DNA of 22,029 bases. It comes from Pseudomonadota bacterium (GTDB taxonomy: Bacteria; Pseudomonadota; Alphaproteobacteria; Caulobacterales; Caulobacteraceae). The notes under the pieces were generated by a model. It was not told where the DNA came from, did no database searches, and saw only the letters and a program-made list of their open reading frames with translations. Of this stretch, positions 1 through 8,020 are shown piece after piece. Positions within the stretch are counted from its first letter, which is position 1, and each line of letters opens with the position of its first letter. The DNA lies in contig JAEYTA010000213.1 in NCBI GenBank assembly GCA_023434265.1, positions 1 through 22,029 on the forward strand, given 5' to 3'. The position numbers and the translations under genes were made by a program.

Positions 1-663
1 GGCCTCGATGGGCGCGGCCGGCGCCTCGCCGCCCTCGGCGCGTTCGGCCTCGAAGCGGCGGTTGCGCTCCTCGCGACGACGCTCCCAGCGCTCACGCCGG
101 CTCTCGCGGCGACCGCCCTCGCGGCCCTCCCCGCCCTCGCCCTCGGCGCGCGGTTCACGAGTTTCGCGCGGCTCGCGGTCTTCGCGGTCGCGCCATTCGC
201 GACGCTCGCCGTCCTGACCCTGGCGGTCGCGGCGCTCGTCCTGTTCGCGCTGGCGGCGCTCCTGTTCGGCGGCGCGGTCGGCCTCGGCCTGCTGGGCGGC
301 GAGAATGGCCGCGGCCTGGGCCCCGGACTCGTCCTCGAAGTCGATGTCGAAGCCCTGTCCGGCCAGTTCGCGCTGGGCGATCTCCGACACCGGCCGGGCC
401 GGCTGCAGGGCGCGCAGCACGCGGAAATAGTGCTCGGCGTGCTGGGTGTAGTTCTCCGCCAGCACCCGGTCGCCCGAGGCGGCGGCGTCGCGCGCCAGCT
501 GCATGTAGCGCTCGTAGACGGTCTGGGCGTTGCCCCGGACCTTGATGTTCTCGGGCCCTTGCGAGTCCCACGAACGGTTCGGATTGGTGGCGTTGGCGTT
601 GCCGCCGCCGCCGGGCTTCCTGTTGCGTCCGCGCTGACGCTTCATGCCCTTGAAATCTCTCAT
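1..663 (-). CDS. DUF4167 domain protein, 3' end cut by window edge
   Basis: The frame is open from an ATG at 663 to the window edge, giving at least 221 residues without a stop. The protein opens MRDFKGMKRQRGRNRKPGG, the hallmark start of the alphaproteobacterial DUF4167 family, whose biochemical function is unknown. Residues about 1-110 form the conserved part: a basic, glycine-rich head, then a helical segment with YERYMQLARDAA and NYTQHAEHYFRVL. From about residue 130 onward it is low-complexity sequence dominated by Arg, Glu and Asp, probably disordered. A second in-frame ATG (codon 7, at 645) is an alternative start; neither has a clear Shine-Dalgarno site. It lies downstream of prmC on the same strand but 288 bp away, so it probably has its own promoter. 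The basic head would suit nucleic-acid binding, but that is inference. Confidence 0.9.
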   Translation of the reverse strand, partial: MRDFKGMKRQRGRNRKPGGGGNANATNPNRSWDSQGPENIKVRGNAQTVYERYMQLARDAAASGDRVLAENYTQHAEHYFRVLRALQPARPVSEIAQRELAGQGFDIDFEDESGAQAAAILAAQQAEADRAAEQERRQREQDERRDRQGQDGERREWRDREDREPRETREPRAEGEGGEGREGGRRESRRERWERRREERNRRFEAERAEGGEAPAAPIEA

Positions 664-891
664 CGGACGCTACCGTGCCTTGATGGGGAGGGCGGGCCGG
701 GCAATGCGCCGGGACCGTCCCTGTTCGTCTTCCGCTTTCGCTCGGGGCCCATTCCCCGCTGACGATGTGATCGGAAACCGTCGTCGCCCCGTGGTCCGCC
801 GGGCGACCGGCCCGACCGTCACTGCCCTGGACGCGCGCGAGACAGGAACCTGGGTCGGTTCGAGGCGTGCGGCTGGGTGGGAGACAGGAGA

Positions 892-920
892 GACTTAGCG
901 CGGGAACGTGGCGTTTCCAA
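892..920 (-). promoter_or_regulatory. Weak candidate housekeeping promoter for the DUF4167 gene
   Basis: The 288 bp between prmC and the DUF4167 gene (664-951) hold no convincing ORF. On the minus strand this stretch contains GCTAAGTC (899-892), which matches 7 of 8 positions of the Caulobacter housekeeping -10 consensus GCTANAWC. It is preceded after 14 bases by TTGGAAA (920-914), a poor match to the -35 consensus TTGACGS. If real, the 5' leader would be roughly 220 nt. The -35 weakness keeps confidence low. Confidence 0.28.
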
Positions 921-951
921 GAGGCTTTCGCGCGGCCCCGTCCACGGCCGG

Positions 952-1845
952 CTACATCTTCGGAATGGGGTTTGTCCGAGGGTCGGGGCCGTTGGTGACC
1001 ACCCTGTCGCGATCCGACAGGTCCTTGACCACGATGACGTCGTCGAAGCCGGCCGCCTCGAACATGGCCTTGACCTGTGGCCCCTGGTCCCAGCCGATCT
1101 CGACCGCGAAGGTCCCGCCGGGCTTCAGGATGCGCATGATTTCAGGAGCCAGTTCGCGGTAGGCCTGCAGACCGTCGGGGCCCCCGTCGAGCGCGAGGTG
1201 CGGGTCATGGTCCCGCACTTCGGGATCGAGACCGGCTATGTCGCCCGTCGGGATGTAGGGCGGATTGGAGACTACGAGATCGAAGCTCTGGTCGCCGAAG
1301 CCGGTGGCCCATTCGGTGCGGATGAAGTCGCAGCGGTTGTCGAGGTCGAGGTTCGCCGCATTCTCCCGCGCCACCGCCAGCGCCTCTGTGGAGACGTCCG
1401 TGCCCACCCCCCGCGCGCCGGCGCGCTCGGCGAGGGTGGCCAGCAGGATGGCTCCCGAACCGGTTCCGAGGTCGATCATGGTGAAAGCCTGGTGGGGGGG
1501 AAAGGCCAGCATGACCACGTCGAGGATGGCCTCGGTGTCCGGGCGCGGGCTGAGCACGTCGGGGGTGACGTTCAGCATGATCTTCCAGAAGCCCTTGCGG
1601 CCGAGGATTCGCGACACCGGCTCGCGGCGCAGGCGTCGTTCGACATAGCCGTCCAGCGTCGCCTGCTGGTCCGCGGTCACCGGACGGTAGGGGTCGGTCA
1701 GGATGTCGGTGCGGGTGCAGCCGGCGGCGACCTCGAGCAGCAGGCGGGCGTCGATCGACGGGCTGTCCACGCGGCCGGCCTTGAGCCGGGCCTGGGCGGC
1801 CTTCCAGGCGGTGAGCAGTGTCGGAGCGGCGGCGGCGTCGGTCAT
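952..1845 (-). CDS. prmC: Peptide chain release factor N5-glutamine methyltransferase
   Basis: A 297-residue protein that methylates the glutamine of the GGQ motif in class I release factors, using S-adenosylmethionine. The sequence shows a helical N-terminal domain (about 1-90), the SAM-binding motif I IDLGTGSGAILLATLAE (about 124-140) and the catalytic NPPY at about 194-197, followed by the typical ALDGG segment. Length fits the family (about 280-300). The reading frame stays open upstream to 2070, but the ATG at 1845 is chosen because the upstream part is arginine/proline-rich non-conserved sequence and would run deep into the divergent membrane-protein gene. Its substrate gene prfA is nearby at 3174-4253 on the same strand, but a gene on the opposite strand separates them, so prmC must use its own promoter or be read through. 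Confidence 0.95.
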   Translation of the reverse strand: MTDAAAAPTLLTAWKAAQARLKAGRVDSPSIDARLLLEVAAGCTRTDILTDPYRPVTADQQATLDGYVERRLRREPVSRILGRKGFWKIMLNVTPDVLSPRPDTEAILDVVMLAFPPHQAFTMIDLGTGSGAILLATLAERAGARGVGTDVSTEALAVARENAANLDLDNRCDFIRTEWATGFGDQSFDLVVSNPPYIPTGDIAGLDPEVRDHDPHLALDGGPDGLQAYRELAPEIMRILKPGGTFAVEIGWDQGPQVKAMFEAAGFDDVIVVKDLSDRDRVVTNGPDPRTNPIPKM

Positions 1846-1928
1846 GGGCGAGGGCTTGGCCCGCCCGGCCGAGGATTTCAAGCGGCGCGGCCAAGGAACG
1901 CCCGGCCAGCGCAGCCGTTGTCGCGCGG

Positions 1929-3161
1929 ATGCAGGGACAGTCGGGACGAAGGGCCGGCGTCGGCCTCTGGGGCATGCTCGGCGCCGTGGCGGGTGGACTG
2001 GCCGCCGGGGCCGGCGCGGCGCACCTGCTCTACACCCGCGGGCACAAGTACGGCATCGAGCTCCGGCCACCCCGGCCGGACCCCCTGCCCCCGCCCGCGC
2101 CCACGCCCGAGGATTTCGACGCCCGCGACCCCGGCCGCGGACGGCTGGCCCGGCGGCCCGAGCACATTCCGCACAAGGGCTGGGTGGACATCCTCTGGCG
2201 CGTCGGAACCTCCTATTTCGGGGACCGGGTCGGCTTCGTCTCGGGCGGGGTGACCTTCTTCGTCATGCTGTCCCTGTTCCCGACCCTGGCGGCCTTCGTC
2301 ACCCTCTACGGCCTGTTCGCCGATCCCTACGACGCCTGGGACCGGCTGCGCTTCCTCTACGGGGTGCTGCCGCCGGCGGTGGCGGAATTCATCGGCGGCG
2401 AGATGCAGCGCCTCGCCGAGAACTCGAACACCGAACTGACCTTCACCCTGGCGTGGACGCTGGCCCTGTCGCTGTGGACCGCCAACGGGGCGATCAAGGT
2501 GCTCTTCTACGGCCTCAACGTCGCCTACCACGAGGTCGAGAAGCGCAACATCGTCAAGTACAACCTGGTCTGCATGATCTTCACCCTGTCCGGTCTGGTG
2601 GGCGTGCTGATCACGGCCGGCCTCGTCGTCGGCGTGCCCGTGGTGCTCGGCGTGTTCGGCCTGGCTGACGAATGGGCCTATCTCGCGCCCTTGCGCTGGC
2701 CCGTGCTGCTGGCGGTCTATGTCGCGGCCCTGACCGTGATCTACCGCTTCGGGCCGTGCCGTCAGAAGGCGCGGTGGCGCTGGTTGACCCCCGGCGCGAT
2801 GTTCGCGGCCGTGCTCAGCCTCGGCCTGTCGCTGGGATTCAGCTGGTACCTGCAGACCTTCGTGCGCACCGCCTCCTACGGGCCGCTGGCGGCGATGATG
2901 GGCTTCCTGCTGTGGACCTGGCTGAGCGTCCAGATCATCCTGATGGGAGCCGAACTGAACGCCGAGATCGAACACCAGACGGCGATCGACACCACCACCG
3001 GCGCGCCGAGGGCGCTGGGCGAGCGCGGCGCCGTCGTCGCCGACACCGTCGGCCCGCGGCGCGGCAGCCCGGCGGCGCTGGCCTTCACCCTGAAGCACGC
3101 CGAGGCCCTGTCGGACCGCCTGATGCGGCGCCGCGCGCGCAAGGACCCGGAGGATCCCTAG
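1929..3161 (+). CDS. YihY/virulence factor BrkB family inner-membrane protein
   Basis: A 410-residue polytopic membrane protein of the YihY/BrkB family, sometimes mislabelled ribonuclease BN; its transport or structural role is not firmly known. Near the N-terminus is a hydrophobic Ala/Gly helix (about 12-35), then a proline-rich cytoplasmic linker (about 45-70). The family core starts near 80 (GWVDILWRVGTSYFGDRV) and carries about six membrane helices. Family signatures seen are FVSGGVTFFVMLSLFPTLAA, the NGAIKVLFYGLNVAY segment, YRFGPCRQKARWRWLTPGA and a final LWTWLSVQIILMGAELNAEIE. The ATG at 1929 has only a weak ribosome site; an upstream GTG at 1818 would overlap prmC, and an ATG at 1974 would remove part of the first helix. 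It is divergent from prmC (83 bp apart) and ends 12 bp from the convergent prfA stop. Confidence 0.88.
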   Translation: MQGQSGRRAGVGLWGMLGAVAGGLAAGAGAAHLLYTRGHKYGIELRPPRPDPLPPPAPTPEDFDARDPGRGRLARRPEHIPHKGWVDILWRVGTSYFGDRVGFVSGGVTFFVMLSLFPTLAAFVTLYGLFADPYDAWDRLRFLYGVLPPAVAEFIGGEMQRLAENSNTELTFTLAWTLALSLWTANGAIKVLFYGLNVAYHEVEKRNIVKYNLVCMIFTLSGLVGVLITAGLVVGVPVVLGVFGLADEWAYLAPLRWPVLLAVYVAALTVIYRFGPCRQKARWRWLTPGAMFAAVLSLGLSLGFSWYLQTFVRTASYGPLAAMMGFLLWTWLSVQIILMGAELNAEIEHQTAIDTTTGAPRALGERGAVVADTVGPRRGSPAALAFTLKHAEALSDRLMRRRARKDPEDP

Positions 3162-3173
3162 GGCCAGACGCGG

Positions 3174-4253
<1,080 letters not shown>

Positions 4254-4379
4254 TCCTTGAGCGGGGGCCCGCTTTAGCCTGAAGGGTCCGGCGCTGTCGA
4301 TGCAGACGGAGGAACGGCCCCCTTCTCATTCAGGCGAGAGATATAGACAGACTTCCAACCTCGGGTTAGGCCCTATCTA

Positions 4380-4398
4380 CACCTGCGCGTTGCAGGTG
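4380..4398. repeat. Inverted repeat before the lipoprotein gene
   Basis: CACCTGC (4380-4386) and GCAGGTG (4392-4398) form a perfect 7-bp inverted repeat around a 5-base gap, just upstream of the purine-rich ribosome site (about 4401-4410) of the lipoprotein gene. It could be a short mRNA hairpin in the leader or a dimer-binding operator. A near copy, ACCTGC-N4-GCAGGT, occurs inside the 3' part of the same gene at 4744-4759. The rest of the 4254-4415 gap is noticeably richer in A/T than its surroundings and shows no ORF. Confidence 0.45.
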
Positions 4399-4415
4399 CG
4401 AGGGGGGGAATCCTT

Positions 4416-4802
4416 ATGAAGAAGCTGGCACTGGCGCTTGCCGCCGTGACGATGGTTGGCGCGTGCACCCACACCGAGCGGGTAAGCGTCCAACAGCCCG
4501 GAGACCGGGCGATGACTTGCAGCGCGCTCCGTGACGAGTTCTCGAAACTGGATGAGATTCGGCGCGACGGGCAGAGCGACCAAGGGATCAATGCTGCCAA
4601 CGTGGGCGCGGTCCTGTTCTTCTGGCCGGCCGCGGTTGGCAACTACTTCACGGCGCGGGACGCCATCGAAATTGCGGAGCGCCGCCGCGAACATCTGATG
4701 ACGATCTATAACGGGAAGGACTGCGACAACCCCGCAAACGCGAACCTGCAAGTGCAGGTGCCCGCGTTCCTTCTGACGCCCATTGCGCACGGGATGCATT
4801 AA
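4416..4802 (+). CDS. Small predicted lipoprotein of unknown function
   Basis: A 128-residue protein with a lipoprotein signal: MKKLALALAAVTMVGAC, with the lipobox VGAC placing the lipidated cysteine at residue 17. The mature part contains one short hydrophobic stretch (about 61-76, NVGAVLFFWPAAVGNYF) and then a charged helix (ARDAIEIAERRREHLM); it has two more cysteines. I do not recognise the family, although the arrangement resembles other small envelope lipoproteins in which a hydrophobic segment precedes an EIAERR-type helix. The ATG at 4416 is supported by the signal peptide and an upstream AGGGGGGGAA. It reads away from prfA and is followed by a strong hairpin. Codons ending in A or T (for example AAC GGG AAG GAC with CCC GCA AAC GCG) are more frequent than in neighbours, which hints at acquisition. 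Confidence 0.8.
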   Translation: MKKLALALAAVTMVGACTHTERVSVQQPGDRAMTCSALRDEFSKLDEIRRDGQSDQGINAANVGAVLFFWPAAVGNYFTARDAIEIAERRREHLMTIYNGKDCDNPANANLQVQVPAFLLTPIAHGMH

Positions 4803-4822
4803 GCGATTTCGCCTTGAGGCCA

Positions 4823-4853
4823 CCGGCCGTGCAGCATGCTGCCGCATGGCCGG
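4823..4853 (+). terminator. Strong hairpin after the lipoprotein gene, possible terminator
   Basis: Starting 21 bases past the lipoprotein stop, CCGGCCGTGC (4823-4832) can pair with GCATGGCCGG (4844-4853): a 10-bp stem with one G-U pair and an 11-base loop. No T-tract follows, so it is not a textbook Rho-independent terminator. It may end transcription with Rho or protect the mRNA 3' end. The rest of the 175-bp gap before the next gene also contains GGCACTG (4898-4904) and CAGTGCC (4936-4942), a 7-bp inverted repeat spaced by 31 bases. Confidence 0.4.
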
Positions 4854-4977
4854 ACCTCATCGGGCTGGAACTGTCGGCGGGAAGCCCTTGAGGTCCCGGC
4901 ACTGACAGCTGACCACGGCCCGTTGTTGAATTGCGCAGTGCCCTTGCAGGCTGACATCACGCGGGCCATCAACGCCC

Positions 4978-5394
4978 ATGCTCTCCAACAAGGCCCGATA
5001 CGCGCTGCGGGCGCTGTTCCTCCTAGCCGACGCCGGGTCCGCTCCGGCGACCATCGGGATGCTGGCGGAACAGCTGGCGGCGCCGCGGAAATTCCTCGAG
5101 GCCATCCTGCTCGAACTGAACCGCGCCGGCGTCGTCACCAGCCGGCGAGGCCGTTTCGGCGGTTACGCCCTCGCCCGTCCGCCGGAGGAGATCAGCGTCG
5201 CCGACGTCATCCGCATCGTCGACGGACCGCTGGCGCTGGCGCCCTGCGCCTCGGTCACCGCACCCGGGCGCTGCCCGACCTGTCCGGATCTCGAGACCTG
5301 CCCGCTGCGACCGGCCCTGGTGGCCAGTCGCAACGCCGTCGCCGCGGTGCTTGAGGGCTGGACCCTGGCTGATCGCGTAATTCCTATTGACTAG
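4978..5394 (+). CDS. Rrf2-family transcriptional regulator
   Basis: A 138-residue winged-helix regulator of the Rrf2 family (relatives: IscR, NsrR, RirA, CymR). The start MLSNKARYALRALFLLAD is the family's typical first helix, and the wing region RRGRFGGYALARPPEEISV is clear at about 56-73. Four cysteines follow: C90, C99, C102 and C108, the last three in a CPTC-x5-C arrangement. In Rrf2 proteins such cysteines often bind an iron-sulfur cluster or sense thiol or sulfur compounds; which applies here cannot be told from sequence. It lies 43 bp upstream of a TauE/SafE transporter gene on the same strand, so it most likely controls that transporter. No strong ribosome site is visible before the ATG, but the family N-terminus fixes the start. 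Confidence 0.93.
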   Translation: MLSNKARYALRALFLLADAGSAPATIGMLAEQLAAPRKFLEAILLELNRAGVVTSRRGRFGGYALARPPEEISVADVIRIVDGPLALAPCASVTAPGRCPTCPDLETCPLRPALVASRNAVAAVLEGWTLADRVIPID

Positions 5395-5395
5395 G
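5383..5395. promoter_or_regulatory. Candidate operator between Rrf2 and TauE/SafE genes
   Basis: CCTA (5383-5386), TTGAC (5387-5391), TAGG (5392-5395) is a small palindrome spanning the Rrf2 stop codon. The surrounding 5379-5404 is strikingly A/T-rich for this chromosome and includes TTGACT, which could serve as a -35 element, though no matching -10 is seen. The position, right before the transporter start, suits a binding site for the Rrf2 protein. This is inference; the arms are only four bases. Confidence 0.3.
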
Positions 5396-5437
5396 TAGAG
5401 ATTGTGCGGTCCCGTCGCGTCTTCGGAGGAGGACGCC

Positions 5438-6214
5438 ATGGAAGACCTGCTGCTGTTCGCCCTAGTCGGCTTCCTGGCCCAGATCGTCGACGGGTCCCTG
5501 GGGATGGCCTACGGCGTCATATCCTCGACCGTCCTGCTCTCCTTCGGAGTGCCGCCAGCGACCGCGTCGGCCAGCGTCCACGCGGCCGAAGTCTTCACCA
5601 CGGCCGCCTCGGCCGGTTCCCATGCGGTCAATCGCAACGTCAACTGGAAGCTGTTCGCGCCGCTGGCCGCCGGCGGTGTGCTGGGCGGCGTGATCGGGGC
5701 CTTTCTGCTGACCTCGATTCCGGGCGACGCGGTGAAGCCGTTCATCACCGCCTACCTGGCCTTCATGGGCCTGGTGATCATCTGGCGGGCGTGGCGCGGC
5801 GGCCGGGCCAGGTCCTTCCCCGTCAAGCTTTCGCCGCCGCTGGGGCTTCTCGGCGGGTTCCTGGACGCGGTCGGCGGCGGCGGCTGGGGGCCGACGGTGA
5901 CCACCACCCTCGTCGGCGCGGGCGACGATCCGCGCACCTCGATCGGCACCGCCAACGTCGCGGAGTTCTTCGTGACCTCGGCCATCTCGGCCGCGTTTCT
6001 CGCGGCCCTGCTGAGCGGCCACTGGGAGAACGCGGACGGCCTGGTCGAACACGCCTGGGCGGTTGGCGGGCTGATCCTGGGCGGCCTCGCGGCGGCGCCG
6101 CTGGCCGGCTACGTGGTTCGGATCGTGCCGATGCGGCCGTTGACCTTCGCCGTCGGCGGGCTGGTGCTGCTGGTCGCCGGCTACCAGACAGCCCGCCTGT
6201 TCGGCTGGCTCTAG
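5438..6214 (+). CDS. TauE/SafE-family sulfite/sulfur-compound exporter or transporter
   Basis: A 258-residue integral membrane protein of the TauE/SafE family, whose members move sulfite, sulfoacetate or related small organic anions across the inner membrane. The family's internal duplication is visible: the first half begins VGFLAQIVDGSLGMAYG and the second LLGGFLDAVGGGGWGP, each followed by a conserved ASVHAAEVF or GTANVAEFF segment. About seven to eight hydrophobic helices are present. The ATG at 5438 has a strong GGAGGAGG ribosome site (from 5425); an upstream TTG at 5402 is less likely. The regulator just upstream has cysteine ligands, consistent with sulfur-responsive control. The stop TAG (6212-6214) overlaps the opposite-strand stop of the GST gene in one CTAG. 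Confidence 0.92.
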   Translation: MEDLLLFALVGFLAQIVDGSLGMAYGVISSTVLLSFGVPPATASASVHAAEVFTTAASAGSHAVNRNVNWKLFAPLAAGGVLGGVIGAFLLTSIPGDAVKPFITAYLAFMGLVIIWRAWRGGRARSFPVKLSPPLGLLGGFLDAVGGGGWGPTVTTTLVGAGDDPRTSIGTANVAEFFVTSAISAAFLAALLSGHWENADGLVEHAWAVGGLILGGLAAAPLAGYVVRIVPMRPLTFAVGGLVLLVAGYQTARLFGWL

Positions 6215-6807
6215 CGGGGCGCGGTGTCGAGGAAGCTCGGCCGGGCTTCCATGGCCGCGGTGAAGGCGGCAAGCCGGGGGCGACCGGAGGCCCAGCCGAA
6301 ATCCGGGTGACGGAAGCCGATCCAGGTCGCCGCCAGCGCCGCCGTGACGGTCCCCATGTGCAAATCATCGGCGCGCGGATCGGCGGCTTCGAGGGCGTCC
6401 AGCGCCCGCCCCATGTTGTCCGTCCAGCGGGCGATCCACGACGGCGACCGTTCATCCTCGGGGCGGCGCTTCTCCAGCACCAGCTTGACGCCCATCTCCA
6501 GCGCGCCGTTGGCCAGGGTCTCCAGCCGGCGGACCCGCAGCCGCTCCGGCCCGTCCGCCGGCAGCAGGGAAGGACCCGAGCCGATCGCGTCGAGGTATTC
6601 GCAGATCACCGGGCTGTCGGTCAGCGGCAGGCCGTCCTCGGCGATCAGGGTCGGCACCTGCACCACCGGATTGGCCGCCAGCAGCGCCGGATCGTTAGCG
6701 TAGGGGTCGGCGACGATCTCCTCGATCCGATCCGCCAAGCCCTTCTCGCGTGCGACGATCCGGCATTTGCGGGCGTAGGGCGAGGCGGTCGAGATGTAGA
6801 GCTTCAT
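6211..6807 (-). CDS. Glutathione S-transferase family protein
   Basis: A 198-residue cytosolic GST-fold protein. The N-terminal thioredoxin-like domain (about 1-75) contains the active-site region STASPYARKCR, a cis-proline loop VQVPTL (P52) and the glutathione-binding acidic-Ser pair D64-S65 (LTDSPVICEYLD). The all-helical C-terminal domain covers about 85-195. The exact class and substrate cannot be assigned. The frame is open upstream into ispG, but the ATG at 6807 is chosen because the family begins MKLYISTASPY. A ribosome site AGGAC overlaps the ispG stop codon, with 7 bp between the genes, so it is probably translated with ispG. Its stop TAG overlaps the convergent TauE/SafE stop. Confidence 0.93.
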   Translation of the reverse strand: MKLYISTASPYARKCRIVAREKGLADRIEEIVADPYANDPALLAANPVVQVPTLIAEDGLPLTDSPVICEYLDAIGSGPSLLPADGPERLRVRRLETLANGALEMGVKLVLEKRRPEDERSPSWIARWTDNMGRALDALEAADPRADDLHMGTVTAALAATWIGFRHPDFGWASGRPRLAAFTAAMEARPSFLDTAPR

Positions 6808-6814
6808 CGTTGTC

Positions 6815-7963
6815 CTATTCGGCCGCGACGGCGGCGGCCTTTTGCGCCGTCCGGGCCGCCTCGAGCTCGGCGGCCTTCGCTTCCACCCGGGCCACGATCT
6901 CGTCAATCATCCCCTCGTTCGCCTGTTTGTGGGCGATCCTGCCGTTCAGATAGACCATTCCGGCGCCCTTGCCGCCCCCGGTGAAGCCGACATCGGTGTA
7001 GAGCGCCTCGCCGGGGCCGTTGACGACGCAGCCGATGATCGACAGCGACATCGGCGTGGTCACGTGGGCCAGCTTCTCCTCGAGGATGCCGACGGTCTGG
7101 ATGACGTCGAAACCCTGCCGCGCGCACGACGGACAGGCGATGATGTTGACGCCGCGATGGCGCAGGCCGAGCGACTTGAGGATGTCGAAGCCGACCTTGA
7201 TCTCCTCGACCGGATCGGCGGCGAGGCTGACGCGGATGGTGTCGCCGACGCCGGCCCACAGCAGGTTGCCCATGGCGATCGACGACTTGATCGTGCCGGT
7301 GCGCAGCGGCCCCGCCTCGGTGACACCGACGTGGAGCGGGCAGTCGATGGCCTCGGCCAGCTGGTGGTAGGCGGCGACGGTGAGGAAGGGGTCGGACGCC
7401 TTCACCGAGATCTTGAACTCGTGGAAGTCGTGGTCCTGCAGGATGCGGGCGTGGTTCAGCGCGCTCTCGACCATGGCGTCGGGGCAGGGCTCCCCGTATT
7501 TTTCCAGCAGGTCGCGCTCGAGGCTGCCGGCGTTGACCCCGATGCGCATCGAGCAGCCGTGGTCCTTGGCCGCCTGGATCACCTCGCGCACCCGGTCGGG
7601 GCTGCCGATGTTGCCCGGATTGATGCGCAGGCAGGCGGCCCCCGCCTCGGCCGCCTCGATGCCGCGGCGGTAGTGGAAGTGGATGTCGGCGACCAGCGGG
7701 ACCCGGGCCTCGCGGGCGATGGTCCGGAAAGCGGCCGTGGACTCCACGTCCGGGCAGGACACGCGGACGATGTCGGCCCCGGCCTCCTCCAGGCGGCGGA
7801 TCTGGTCCAGCGTCGCGGCGGCGTCGGCCGTCGGCGTGTTGGTCATCGACTGCACCGTGATCGGCGCGTCGCCGCCCACGGGAACGTCGCCGACCATGAT
7901 CTGGCGGCTCTTGCGGCGCTCGATGTGGCGCCACGGACGGACGTGGGTGTGATCCAGGCTCAT
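6815..7963 (-). CDS. ispG: 4-hydroxy-3-methylbut-2-enyl diphosphate synthase (flavodoxin/ferredoxin)
   Basis: A 382-residue iron-sulfur enzyme of the MEP isoprenoid pathway; it converts methylerythritol cyclodiphosphate to HMBPP. The N-terminal TIM barrel is intact (VQSMTNTPT, LVADIHFHYR, LRINPGNIG). The 4Fe-4S ligands are C277 and C280 in CPSCARQGFDV and C312 in GCVVNGPGEA. Length matches the family (about 370-385). The ATG at 7963 gives MSLDHTHVRPWRHIERRKSR, which fits relatives; ATG 7996 or GTG 8002 in the same frame are alternatives, and none has a strong ribosome site. The C-terminal tail is alanine-rich. It follows the rodZ-like gene and precedes GST on the same strand. Confidence 0.97.
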   Translation of the reverse strand: MSLDHTHVRPWRHIERRKSRQIMVGDVPVGGDAPITVQSMTNTPTADAAATLDQIRRLEEAGADIVRVSCPDVESTAAFRTIAREARVPLVADIHFHYRRGIEAAEAGAACLRINPGNIGSPDRVREVIQAAKDHGCSMRIGVNAGSLERDLLEKYGEPCPDAMVESALNHARILQDHDFHEFKISVKASDPFLTVAAYHQLAEAIDCPLHVGVTEAGPLRTGTIKSSIAMGNLLWAGVGDTIRVSLAADPVEEIKVGFDILKSLGLRHRGVNIIACPSCARQGFDVIQTVGILEEKLAHVTTPMSLSIIGCVVNGPGEALYTDVGFTGGGKGAGMVYLNGRIAHKQANEGMIDEIVARVEAKAAELEAARTAQKAAAVAAE

Positions 7964-8020
7964 GCGAGGGCGAACATAGCCATCCGATTGCGGCATGGCC
8001 ACGACGCGGAGGGTCGCAGA

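Noticed and set aside
4254..4415. Clear promoter pair for prfA and the lipoprotein gene
   Set aside because: Several A/T-rich patches exist (for example TCTATATC on the minus strand, close to the -10 consensus), but none has a -35 element at suitable spacing, so no site is claimed.
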